A stretch of 64,000 bases of DNA from Ceratopteris richardii. Taxonomy: Eukaryota; Streptophyta; Polypodiopsida; Polypodiales; Pteridaceae. Location: assembly GCA_020310875.1 (NCBI GenBank), contig CM035438.1, positions 101,396,639 through 101,460,638 on the forward strand, given 5' to 3'. The position numbers and the translations under genes are program-made. The notes under the pieces are model-generated. The model had not been told where the DNA came from and did not search any database. It was given only the letters and a program-made list of their open reading frames with translations. Positions 1-11,049 of this stretch are shown here, one piece after another (positions within the stretch are counted from its first letter, which is position 1; each line of letters starts with the position of its first letter).

Positions 1-1633
1 CAAAATCTTCATGTAGAAGACAATCTTCAAATACATTATGTAGATGTCTGATCCATGATGGAGAATGTTAATCTCCAAAAGAACAACTTATTCTTGTGAT
101 TAGAGCACCTCTATACCAAGAATAAGTCAAACACTCCACTAATTTAGAAGATCAATTGCTAATTATCAAAAGATTAACAAATCTGTGAAGAAGATGAAAC
201 ACAGAAAAGTCTGCTGCACTATTTCTTCACATTGACCTATCAAACGTGTAAAGTTTTTAATGAAACTTTGTACGAAGTATCTCCTAGAGATTGCGCATCT
301 ACTCCAAGTTGAATCTCTTCAAAAGATTAAGTATAACTTGAGAAATCAACTTCTCAAGTTACCTATGTCAGAAACTGTCATCCAGAACAGTCGACTTTAC
401 ACCTGTAACTTTTAAGACTTGGTTCTCCTTGAATAGAACCCGTTTTACAAAATGCTTCTAGACATAAGTAGCTTATCTTCCAACTTAAAGATTAAGCCCT
501 CACTCATGCAAAACTTTAAACTGTGCTAGGAGAAATGACCAAAACATTGACTTCGAAATCTGCGCCTGTTTTAGGAACCAGTGAACACACTTCACATATG
601 AATGTTCCTACACTTAATTCACTCAGCCTGATTACAATTGGAAGCTAAAACTTTGCACAGAGGTCAAGCAACTCTCAACTTAGACTTGTACAAAAACATT
701 TCACAATTGATCTACTGTAGAAGGAGAACACGCAGAAACATCGGGCGCAAATATTTTTCTTTACTCAGAAGAATTACAACTGAGTGATGAGAGCTAACTC
801 AAAATCACTTTCCTCTATCTCATAACTTCTATCTCCCTCATTCTTGACTTCTAACTATTGTCACATATGCTCTCATACATGCCCCGACTTTTCTCAAAGT
901 ATTTATAGATAATTTGTACATGATTCTTACTGAACAAAAGATCTAAGTCATCTATGACTATACTAATGTACATATGTGTACACTTCTCTTGTCCTCTGAA
1001 TGTAATCTTCTTCCACACTTTAGGAATTGATTCTTCCTTCATCATTTGATCTTCCAAGCCTTCAATTGGTGATTGTTCTGCACCAACAATCCACACGACC
1101 AAGCTACTGATGGGTAAGTCCTCTCCATAATCAAGAGTGTGAGCACACTCTTCTTCTCCAAGAAGAACTCCATAGCCGCTCCTCAACATGCTTCAACATA
1201 GCACCATGGCTGCCCCATGTGCTAAAAGCACCACCTCCAATGAGGAACCAAGCTTCCAGAGCTTGTGTTGAAATAGGTGAAGGATACTTGAACAATGAGC
1301 CAAGCTCTTATTATATAGTAGTGTGTGTACTCTTGAAAAGCTCTCTAAAAGCATAAAAAGCTCTTCCGAATAGCGAAATCGTATTCGACAAAACACCAAA
1401 ATCACACGAAGTGGAAAATCAATCGTGATAGCTTTATTTTAAAAAGCATATCTAAAAAAAATGTGATCTGCACTGCTTGCTATCCGTGGACTTGAACCCA
1501 CACCATAGGTTTGGGAGGAAATCATTCTAGCCACGCGGCCAACGCTAATTGCTTGTATAGGAGCTACTACAGAACTTGTACACATGATGTGATACCTAAA
1601 GATTTTGAAGCATTTTGGACATTGACTCCAACA
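1..1633 (-). mobile_element. Candidate LTR-retrotransposon terminal repeat, left end outside window
   Basis: Read on the minus strand, the segment begins TGTTGGAGTCAATG directly after a purine-rich stretch (GAAGGCGGAT, 1634-1643) that looks like a polypurine tract. A TATA motif (TATAAATA, minus, 900-907) lies about 730 bp in and is followed by text typical of an LTR R/U5 region. No second copy is present in the window and the 3' boundary is not seen, so the LTR reading is inference. Short open frames here (for example 851-1189 minus) have no recognisable domain and I do not call them genes. Confidence 0.35.
1453..1556 (-). tRNA. tRNA-like sequence (pseudo-tRNA or SINE head)
   Basis: On the minus strand an A-box-like TTAGCGTTGGCC (1537-1548) is followed at tRNA spacing by a perfect B box GGTTCAAGTCC (1488-1498) with a partial T-arm around it. 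A run of eight T (minus, 1453-1460) lies about 27 nt downstream and could stop RNA polymerase III. The anticodon arm does not pair well (a CTCCCAA loop is possible), so this is probably a degenerate tRNA-Gly-like relic rather than a functional tRNA gene. It sits inside the candidate LTR. Confidence 0.4.
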
Positions 1634-2590
1634 ATCCGCCTTCAATATCAAAATGGTACAACTTGAACTGGATCTGCAAACTTCATAAGCTTCAAACTTG
1701 TACTCCCCAAATTGACCTTCAAATCTTTTCTTCAAAAGTCTTCTTCAAAACTGAATTTGACTTTCCTTCAAACTTCTTCTTACGAAAGTTTTCTCAACGG
1801 ACTTCTGCTGTGTCATGTAGATACACTAAACAAAATCAAGAACTGAATCCTAGAACCTATGACCGACACAAATCTGATAGAATATGAATCTTTGACTTAC
1901 TTCTTCCAATACTAAGAACTTTCTCAAACAAAGGATAGACAACTCACTCATAAATACTCAAGATCATTCAAGATCTTTCCAACAAAATACATGTGTAGAA
2001 TCTGCTCTCATCAAACCTTCATGATTGAATGTTTGATTTGATACCTGAATGTCTCCAAGTGTCCATGCTTCTTATAAAGTTGTAAAATTTTTCTTCAAAT
2101 AAATCCTTCCCAAGAATCTTCAACTCCTACTTGAAACATAAGTGGACAAACTTCTCACCTTGAGAACTCCAAAAGCTGCAAGTTGATACTTCATATCTTC
2201 ATATTCTACCTGGGTGAAATGTAATAGTATATGTTTGACTTTCTTTTGGCTAACTCCACTTATCAATCAAGTGCTAGGATTTGATGGAACACTGTTGAGA
2301 AAAGGGGAGCAACAGACCCTAACCGCCTCACATGGAAGTGAGAAGCTTCTCCAAGTTGGGGCAAAGAATGAGAGGAGAGGTTCACCCACGCTCATGGAGC
2401 AATGGCAACAATGGCCAACATCACAAGGAGCAAGGGGAACATCCTCCCAACCATGCACACACACATGCAAATCCATACACCAAGACCAACGCCATTGCAC
2501 ACAAGGATTTAGATGAAATTGAATGACACCTTCTTCCATTAACAAAATGGAGGCCAAGGCCATGGCCAAGGGACCCCTTTTTACAAGAAA

Positions 2591-2612
2591 TGAGCCTCTA
2601 TTTATAGGCTCA
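2591..2612 (-). promoter_or_regulatory. TATA motif inside an inverted repeat
   Basis: The 22-bp inverted repeat TGAGCC...GGCTCA encloses TATAAATAG on the minus strand. It resembles an LTR or gene core promoter directing transcription towards lower coordinates, but no credible coding sequence follows, so promoter function is inference. Confidence 0.3.
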
Positions 2613-2623
2613 GCACAATTCCC

Positions 2624-2660
2624 CATGTGCTCCTTTTGACTAGTCAAAAAGGAGCACATG
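2624..2660. repeat. 37-bp near-perfect palindrome
   Basis: The arms CATGTGCTCCTTTTGACTA and TAGTCAAAAAGGAGCACATG are reverse complements apart from one extra A/T, with essentially no loop. It lies 12 bp from the TATA inverted repeat. Confidence 0.7.
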
Positions 2661-2820
2661 CCTAACTAACATATCTCTTTGTTATCTTGCAAGATATTCT
2701 TTCTAACTAACAAATCCCAAAAAGTGGATGCGTGGGATTTCTACATGGGAAATTCCTTTCATTTGCAAAAAGGTGGATTTATTTCAAGGCCTCCCACACT
2801 ATAGTATAAGGGGTATATTT

Positions 2821-5800
2821 TTCTACATTGATTCAGGATGCTCAAACCATGTGGCAGGCAATGTAGCTCTTCTCTCTCACCTTGAGGAACCAAAGGGTAA
2901 GCATCAGGTACAAATAGGTGATGACACCAAGCACTCAGTGATTAAAGTATGGAATGTTAAGACCTCTCATGGAACCAAGAATTTGTTGAGTAGGGTTCTG
3001 TATGTACCTAGAATTACCAAGAATTTAATGTGTTGGACAGATTGTGGAAAAGGTTTTGTAGGTCAGGTTCAATCAATACGGAGCATTTGTGGAGAATCCC
3101 CAACATGGATTCAAGAGAATTTCCAAAGGAGAAAAGACAGGTAGATTATTCACTTTTGAACTTGAAGATACAAGGAATATTGCACTTTATAGTTACAAAG
3201 ATCAAACACTCTCAGAATTTGAAATTTGGCATAAGAGACTAGGGCATTGGTGAAAGAACCTTAAAATAGATATGTAGAGATCAATGTGTGCTTGGGATTC
3301 CTAATGTATCCAAGCAACACATGATTCATAAATATGGTGCTTGTCAGTTTGGAAAATCTCACAGGTTACCCTTCTCAAGGAAAGGCTACATGCATGAGGA
3401 CTACCTAGAGCTTGTCCATATAGATGTATGGGGACCAAGTAAGGATCCCTCAATTTCTGGATCAAGGTATTATGTATCTTTCATTGATGATTACAGTAGA
3501 TGGACTGTATTGTACTTTATGAAGCACAAAGATGAAGTCTTCAGTTGCTTTAAAAAGTATCTTGCACTTGTTGAAAACCAAACAGGGAGAAACCTAAAGA
3601 GATTAAGGTCAGATGGAGGAGGTGAGTACTTCTCAAATGAGTTTGATGCATTCTTACAAGACAGGGGAATCAAGAGAGAAATTACAACAAGATATACCCC
3701 TAAGCAAAATGGGGTGGCAGAGAGGAGAAATAGATTAATTGTTGAAACAGCTAGGTCAATGTTAAATGAGAAAAAATTACCTAATTACTTGTGGGCAGAG
3801 AGTGTATCTACTGCCACTTATCTTGTAAACAGGTTGCCATCCAAATCTCTTGATGGGATGACCCCATATGAAGCATGGCATGGTAGAAGACCTTCACTTG
3901 ATCATTGCAGGATCTTTGGATGTGTAGCTTATGTGCATATCCCTTCTCAGATAAGAGGTAAGCTAGACCCTAAGGCAGAGAATTGCATCTTCATAGGGTA
4001 TGACTTGAATCAGAAAGGATATAGGTTCTACAACCCTTCAAACAAGGGATTCATGGTCAGTAGAGCTGTTGTCTTTGATGAGAATGAATCTTGGTTTGAT
4101 AGTGAATGCAAGAAAGTAAAGCTACCTTATGACTTGGAAGAGGAGTTTCCAAGCCTCACTAAGGAAGAGCCTACTCAGAATGGAGGCATCAACTCAGATG
4201 ATGAGGACATCATCAACCTAGAAGAGTTCAAGGCATGGAAGTCCAAAGGCAAAGTCAAGATGAAGAAATTGGAGGACATACTTGAATCATCCAACCAAGC
4301 AATCAGAAGATCACAAAGGGAGAGCAAGAAGCCAATCAGATATGGGTATGACACTTCCTTAGGAACTAAGCACTTTGTTTATCTTGCAAAAGACTTGTCA
4401 TTTGAGGAGCCATCATCATATGAAGAAGCAAAGACCAAGGCAGAATGGAAGGAAGCTATGGATGAGGAAATTGAAGCACTCAAGGAGAATGATACTTGGA
4501 AGCTAGTACCAAAGAAGGAGTCTATCAACGTAATTGGTTCCAGATGGATCTATAAGATCAAAAGGAATTCTGATGGATCAATAAGCAGGTACAAAGATAG
4601 ACTTGTGGCCAAGGGTTTTGCACAAACCCAAGGAGTTGATTATGAAGAAACCTTCTCACCTATGGCCAAAATGCCAATCATCAGGGTATTGGTAAGTATG
4701 GCTGCATCAAAGAATTGGAACATGTATCAATTTGATGTAAAAAATGCATTTCTAAATAGCTGGGTTTCAGAGGAGGTATACATGTCTCAACCTCCTAGTT
4801 ATGAGGATCCCCAACAAAGGTAACATATGTATGTAAATTGAACAAAGCTCTTTATGGATTGAAGCAGGCACCTAGGGCATGGAACCATAGGTTGATTACT
4901 TATCTTCAGGATCAAGGATTCATCATGAGCAAAGGAGATACATCTCTGTTTATCAAAAGAAGTAATTCAGAGGTAATATACCTATGTGTGTATGTTGATG
5001 ATATCATACTCACAGGTAATGATGCTAATGGCATCAAACAGATTAAGAATCAGATGATGCAGGAGTTCAAAATTAGTGACCTTGGATCACTAAAATACTT
5101 TCTTGGACTTGAGTTAGTCTATACTAACTCTGGAATTTATATTACTCAGAGGAACTATATACAGGACATGTTGAAGAAGTTTCATTTGCACATGTTGAAG
5201 AAGTTTCATTTGCAGGATGCCAAAGTTGCAAGTAGTCCAATGGAGGTAAACCTAAAATTAAGTGCTCATGAAGGTGATGTGCTTGAGAACATTGCAGGTT
5301 GCCAAAGCATAGTGGGAAGCTTGAACTATGCTACTTTGACAAGGATTGATATTGCTTATGGAGTAAGTGTTCTAAGTCAAAATATGCACAAACCTAGGGC
5401 ACCTCATTTGGAAGCTACCAAAAGGATTTTGAAGTACCTTAAGGGCACTCAAAATCAAGGATTGTACTTTCCTTATACCTCAGACTTGGACATCAAGATA
5501 TACTCAGATGCAAATTGGGCAGGTTGCAAAGATCATAGAAGGAGTACCTCAGGATACCTATCTTTTGTAGGTAACAAAACTATATCATGGTCTTCAAAGA
5601 AGCAACCTATTATTGCTTTATCTTCTACATAGGCAGCGTATAGAGGATTGGCCAATGCTACTCAAGAGGCCATATGGATTAGATTGTTGTATACATATTT
5701 AGGTTTGCATACTACATCCTCAATGATTTTTGGAGACAATACAAGCTCACTACATCTTGCAGCTAATCCCATTTATCATGCTAGGACAAAGCATATAGAG

Positions 5801-5965
5801 GTCCACTATCATTACGTAAGAGAAAAGCTATTGAGCAAGGAAATTCAGTTAGCCTATGTGTCAACAAATATGCAATGTGCAAACTTATTGACTAAAGCTT
5901 TAGATGGTACAAAGCTTTGTAGGTTTAAGTCAATAATTGGATTGCAGGACATTCATGAAGATTGA
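2821..5965 (+). pseudogene. Ty1/copia pol relic, copy A (protease, integrase, reverse transcriptase, RNase H)
   Basis: Decayed polyprotein of a copia retrotransposon, 5'-truncated: gag and the 5' LTR are absent. Domain order is copia-type. The protease motif DSGCSNH is near 2830. A frame-broken GAG-pre-integrase stretch covers about 3030-3290. Integrase, with CQFGK, VHIDVWGP, LRSDGGG and NGVAERRN, lies in an open frame at 3288-4823. Reverse transcriptase includes YVDD near 5000, and RNase H runs to 5965. Breaks seen are frame changes between 3030 and 3290, an in-frame TAA at 4821-4823 with a frame change before 4838, and a TAG at 5630-5632. The integrase acidic residues (D, D, E) are still readable. 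A 24-bp direct duplication (5167-5190 and 5191-5214) adds eight residues in reverse transcriptase. Closest relatives in the window are copies C and D. Confidence 0.93.
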
Positions 5966-5990
5966 AGATGAAGACCAAGCCAAAATATTT

Positions 5991-6005
5991 AGCTTGAGGG
6001 GGAGT
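5991..6005 (+). other. Polypurine tract of copia copy A
   Basis: AGCTTGAGGGGGAG immediately precedes the 3' LTR. Copies C and D have the same motif (GCTTGAGGGGGAG) at the same place, which fixes the LTR start. Confidence 0.8.
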
Positions 6006-7058
6006 TGTTGGTGCAAAGTGCAAGCCAACACATTTGGCTAGAAGATTCATGAACAATCGAAGCTCCATGGAAACCATTGCTAGGAGAAATTTATCCTTCA
6101 CATTCGTAAAAGTTATTCTTTAACTTGGAAGAATCTTTGTAACTCTCAACAAACTCATGGAGTTTTATTAGGTGAGAAGTCATGAATTTATGTTAGAGAG
6201 AATAACTCCTAGATTGGTGGATTACTTTATGGAGATCCAAAAGTTGAATTCAAATTCAAACTTGAATTTAGCACTTATAAAAGTGGCTTGAAAAAGTCGC
6301 GAGTAGAAGACTCAATCCCTGAGTTCTCCATTGTCATATTATAAGAGAGTGAGGTCTACATTGTAGCCTACACTACTCACCATCATTAGGCTATGATTTT
6401 CAAGCCTATGATCATGTACAACACTGTTCATTAATACAATAGATCTACATTACTCATCTATGATCTCTCTGTTATAGTCATTCATAACTGTGAACTTGTA
6501 CTGCTCATATCTCAGTCATTTCTACACCATTTTCAATGTTCTTAGCTTCTTGGAATCCGCTCCAAGTTATCTACATGCTCACAAATTTTTAAGGAAATCC
6601 ATTCAGCCAATTTGGAGAAAAGAGTGTCGAAGCACTCATTGGTCAAACTCTGTAGAGGTCCTAAAAAATCGAGGGTAATGATTCAAGTGTTAAATTGATT
6701 GCTCTATGTATAGTGCATCATTTTAAGTGATTCCACTTGGAATCATTAGCTTAATAAGTTAATTAAATACCTGTAAAAGGAATTTTTCTAATTCTTACTG
6801 TCCTGGTAGCACTGAGCATAACAAGCAGCAAGTGTGCGATCAAAAATAAAAGTTTTTCATTGATCCTTCAACTTGGAAGTAGTCTGTTTTGATTCAAGCT
6901 TTTCTTACATAATTTCCAAAGTACATAGGCACTTGTATAGTGTCATTGGAAAGTTAAGAGGGCCCACAACTCAACTCTAAAGCTAGAAGGGGCTGGTACA
7001 AAGCAAGATTTGGCAGTACCTACTCATTTCTTGGAGTTTCCATCCATCTATCCCAACA
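6006..7058 (+). mobile_element. 3' LTR of copia copy A (1,053 bp)
   Basis: The LTR starts TGTTGG after the polypurine tract and ends CCAACA, a perfect 6-bp terminal inverted repeat. Length and both ends match the LTR of copy C at 45528-46578. A TATA motif (CTTATAAAAG) lies near 6268. No matching 5' LTR is present, so no target-site duplication can be tested. Confidence 0.88.
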
Positions 7059-7410
7059 AAGCTCCACCTCACCTATGCAAGGGGGTTTCCACTACTCTTA
7101 ATCCTATAATGTAAGCTTCGATGGGATTAGTTGAAATTCCCATGTCTTGACAACAGTAGTATTTTATACCACTCGTTGCAACACGTAAATCAATCCATGC
7201 CCTGATTTTCTTATCGATCATGTCGTGTTGTAATTCTATTGACACAAAGGATCATCTATCAATGATTCTATGATAGGGGTCTCTCTTAACCTGGCACATA
7301 GCCATGTGATACTTTGAGGCTTCTTAATTTGCATACCTAGGCTGATCTAACGCTTGTTGTCTCAACTTCATACATCTAATGCACTCCAAGGCTTTTGCGT
7401 GCACTTCTTT
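7059..7410. other. Spacer with no recognisable feature
   Basis: AT-rich sequence between the LTR of copy A and the next copia remnant. No open frame with family motifs and no terminal repeats seen. Confidence 0.5.
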
Positions 7411-7791
7411 CCTTATTCTAGGCTCTATCTAGGAAGAAAATTGAAGCTTTTTGCAAAGTTTTGGGCTTACTTCCTTTTGTGGATTGATTCCACATAGCTT
7501 GGCACTTCCTTGTACATGAATGCCAACTCCTTGTTCACCGCATCACTCCTAAGGGGGATTTGTTGATATATTTAGGTAGTGATATGTGTGAACACACTAG
7601 GACCACTTGGGCACTTTTTTTCCTCTTTAGGAGGTTTTTTCCCCCTGTCTTGTATATATGCCTATAGGCCTAACGTGTTACTTATCTTTGTACATTCTAG
7701 TGGTAATACATTCAGTATTGTGTGTTGTGCTCCAAGCTTCTCCTTCTTCCTTGTGTTGTTCATGTGCTTCCGTAGACATCTAACTCCAACA
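7411..7791 (+). mobile_element. 3' tail plus LTR of a family-2 copia element
   Basis: About 150 bp of internal sequence matches the region after RNase H in C2 (54118-54260) and ends in a purine tract (AAGGGGGATT). It is followed by a 231-bp LTR (7561-7791) that starts TGTTGATATATT and ends CTCCAACA, the same ends and length as the LTRs of C2. Everything upstream is missing, so this is a truncated copy. Confidence 0.85.
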
Positions 7792-8004
7792 ATGATTGGG
7801 GATGTAATATTGATTAATCCCTACCAAAAGTGACAAGTATCATGGACAAGAAACCATCCTAAAGCTTAGATTCCATGTGGCTTTATATATCTCACCATTA
7901 GTTCAGAATTTAGAGAAACTAGTCTTACCTTGATGTCTGAAACATGTTACCCTAAGATGGATTGTCTACTTCCCTTATTTTGAAATTCAAAGGGCACTCT
8001 AGGG

Positions 8005-9806
8005 ACTCAAGGAGTTATGATCTGCAAGTACTCTCCAAGTTTTAATTCCAATTCTAGTCATGTTCTTTGTTGTAGTCCTATCTAGTCTAGTATTTTGGAC
8101 TTCATATGTTGTCCTCTTATAATCTTTTAGTATGAAATCTTGTCCATTATTTCTTCTACCTCCCTCATCTCCCTCAAAGGAGTTCTTGTAATTTAGATAT
8201 CTTTTTTCATACCTACAATCTTTGTTTGTGGGATCTCTTGTATCTTTTCTAGTCCAATTATCCATACCTATCAATCCCAATTTGTGGAACTTCTTGTAAC
8301 AATTCTATTTTCTTGTATTATTTCCCTTTCATGTGAGATCTTGTATTTACAATTCTATATTAGAAATCTTACCTAGTCTAGTCAATGGTCACAATCTAGT
8401 GCTCCCTTGATATTTTGGAAAGACTATCTTCAACAAGACCAAGCACCATGGATTCTCTATGCAAGTTGATTCAATCTACCATAAATGAATTGATAGGACA
8501 TGTCCAAGAGTTGAAAAGATTTTTTTGACAAGGTGATCAATCAGTCTCAACCTATGCCTTCGAGATATTATTTCATGAATCTTCATATCAAGAATAATAC
8601 CTAATTGATCAATTTAAATGTGGCCTCAAAGATGAAGTGAAGTATCTCTTGCTATCCATGCCTCAAGGAGATGTGTTGGATGGTGTTATCAATCAAGGAG
8701 TTCAATGTAAGAATCATTTGCTAAAAGAAAGCCAAGTCAAGAGCTAGAAGTGTTGAATAATCAAGACAGTGGTCCTCAAGAATCCTAATCAACATTCTTT
8801 AAAGCCCAGCAAATCACTAGAATTAGTATAGACATACAAATTATGAAGATAAAAAGAAGGTAAAGGAAAAGTAGTAGTTAAGGTTCAATCAAGGAGGTGT
8901 GCTTACAAGCCTTTCCATCAAAGATCTTGGAAACACCACAACATACCACTAGACGGATCTATATTCTAAAGAACCCATGCAATCGGATAATATCAAGGTC
9001 AAAAGACTTACCCCAAAGGAAAGAAAGCATCAAAAAGACAATCCATTATGCTTTTTTAATTCACTCAAGGTCTAGACACTATACCACATAGATAGAAGGC
9101 CAGAAAATGGACTTTGTCATTCTACATTTATGAAGATCATGATCATATGGTGTTCAAATCCCTATGAAGAAGAAAAAGTTGGAAGTACAACTTCCACAAT
9201 CACCATTCCATATCAAAAGGATCATCATCAAAGTCCAAAGATAAATACATCCCATCATGAGAATCATTCAATTGATTCTGCAACTATCATGATCACGTCC
9301 GAAAAATGCCAAAACCCTAAAGATTAAATATCTACTTGCCTAATTCTGCCAATTGAGGGTCCTATTTTCGATTGTTTATATCATCAATAACATCATCTCG
9401 TAACCACCCTTGAAAAATTATAGAAGGAGGGCTTGGCCATTCATATTCTCAATCTTACCAATGCTAGTCTTAGGAGATCAAGGAGTGTCGATCTCCAAGT
9501 ATGCAATTCCAACTTCTAGTTCTAGTCCTATCTAGTCTAGTATTTTGGACTTCCTATCTTGTCCTCTTATAAGCTCATAGTACAAGATCCTGTCAAGTTT
9601 AATTCTTGTATCTAGTTCATCTCCCTCAATGGAATTCTTGTGATTTAGATATCTTGTTTCATACCTACGATCTCCAATCATTGGATCTCTTATATCTTGT
9701 CTAGTCCAATTATCTATAGCTATCAATCTGGATTTGTGGGACTTCTTATAATAGTTCTATATTCTTGTATTATTTGCCCTACTTTGGTGATCTTATATTT
9801 AGAATC
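8005..9806 (+). mobile_element. Short gypsy-type gag relic between direct repeats
   Basis: Two direct repeats of about 330-350 bp (about 8008-8358 and 9479-9806; shared phrase CTATCTAGTCTAGTATTTTG) flank about 1.1 kb. Between them an ATG at 8450 opens a broken frame. A QGDQSVSTYAFE-like piece near 8530 is followed by DQFKCGLKDEVKYLLLSMP near 8610-8665, the pattern of the Ty3/gypsy retrotransposon gag domain. No protease, polymerase or integrase is present. The arrangement resembles a small non-autonomous LTR element, but neither a TG...CA end nor a target-site duplication could be fixed, so the repeats may be an unrelated duplication. Confidence 0.55.
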
Positions 9807-11049
9807 AATCGAGATTGATGGAATTATTTTCTAATGATGATGATTGAATCCTAGATCCTAAAACTATTTTTGAGAATAAGTGTCACAATGCTTACACATG
9901 CTCATTAGAGATTTGTAGAATCTTCATGTGTCTAAGAAATTCTTCAATTTGTCTAATCGCTACTTTGGCATTTCCATCTCTATGTAAAAAGATGATGCTC
10001 AAGCAAGCTTCATAAAAAACGAGTATTCATGGGTTGAACAAAAATCAATTCAAGGAAAGAAGTACCATCCCAATTATGGAGCTTGGAGAGATGATTGATC
10101 TAGAAAAAACATTTTACAAAATAATAAAGAAATCGAAGATGGATTTACTATTATTGTGAATATTGTGAATCTTGTGGAGACATTCTACATGGGAAATATC
10201 TTTGGTACACAGAAAACAATTTCATTTGATTCTTCGATTTTTTACTTCTATTTTTGTATTGAGTATGTGTCTTATTCTCACATTGAAACATTCAATGCCC
10301 AATTCTTTTATATTATATTTTGGCACTACATGTTTTAAGTTTAGTTTAGTGAGATCCAAAATTTTGTTAACTAATATTTCAAAAGTTAAGTTATCAATCA
10401 AGTAATAGAGGAGTTGATCAAGTGCACTAAATAAATAGATTACGTATACTTTAGAAACCTAAATTGTTTGAGTTTGAAAAAGAGTCATATTATGATTCCT
10501 ATGCATAATCTTTCATGGACACATTCTTTAAAGGTGCGATCAAAGTCTCCTTGAATATTGAGGTACATTCAAACATTATTTTGAATAATGAGACTATAAT
10601 CACACATTATATAGTCATACATTTTATTAGTGTGACTATAAACACATATCTTATTAGTTAACACTATTTTCATAAGAATGACCATAAACACATATTTTAT
10701 AGATAAAAAATAGTTTTGATTTTCATCTTGCCTTGTGAAGACTTGTTTGAGTTTATCCTCTACAATTTCAGGTTTTGAAACTAACTCTTGGGAAAGACCA
10801 AGAGAAAAACTCAAGAATTTTAGTGCCATAATAGGGAGAATATATGAAGCTTGCAACAAATGCAAGATATTTCCAATCCATATAGAATCCTTGGATGATT
10901 CTCCTATCATTTCATAATGTTTACATTAATATGGTTGACTTCCTTATTTCCATGCAACATTCTTGTATTGGGATGTTAAGCCCACTCCAAAGAGGTTTCC
11001 TTCTCAAGATTTTAAATGGTTTAAGATGGGTTGGAACAAGATGGGACAA
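9807..11049. other. AT-rich stretch without recognisable genes
   Basis: Frames such as 10172-10405 (+) and 10569-10910 (-) overlap each other and show no domain signature. No repeat structure or RNA gene was recognised. Confidence 0.5.

Larger units (their letters stand above)
1634..2820. other. Non-coding stretch upstream of copia copy A
   Basis: There is no recognisable protein domain on either strand. The 130-aa minus frame at 2267-2659 and the plus frames at 2214-2526 overlap each other, show no family signature, and are not called. A TATA motif on the minus strand (2599-2606) and two inverted repeats are listed separately. The stretch could be the internal 3' part of the retroelement whose LTR is proposed at 1-1633. 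Confidence 0.4.

Noticed and set aside
2267..2659. 130-residue minus-strand frame after a TATA motif
   Set aside because: No recognisable domain, overlapping plus frames, and likely LTR or retroelement sequence.
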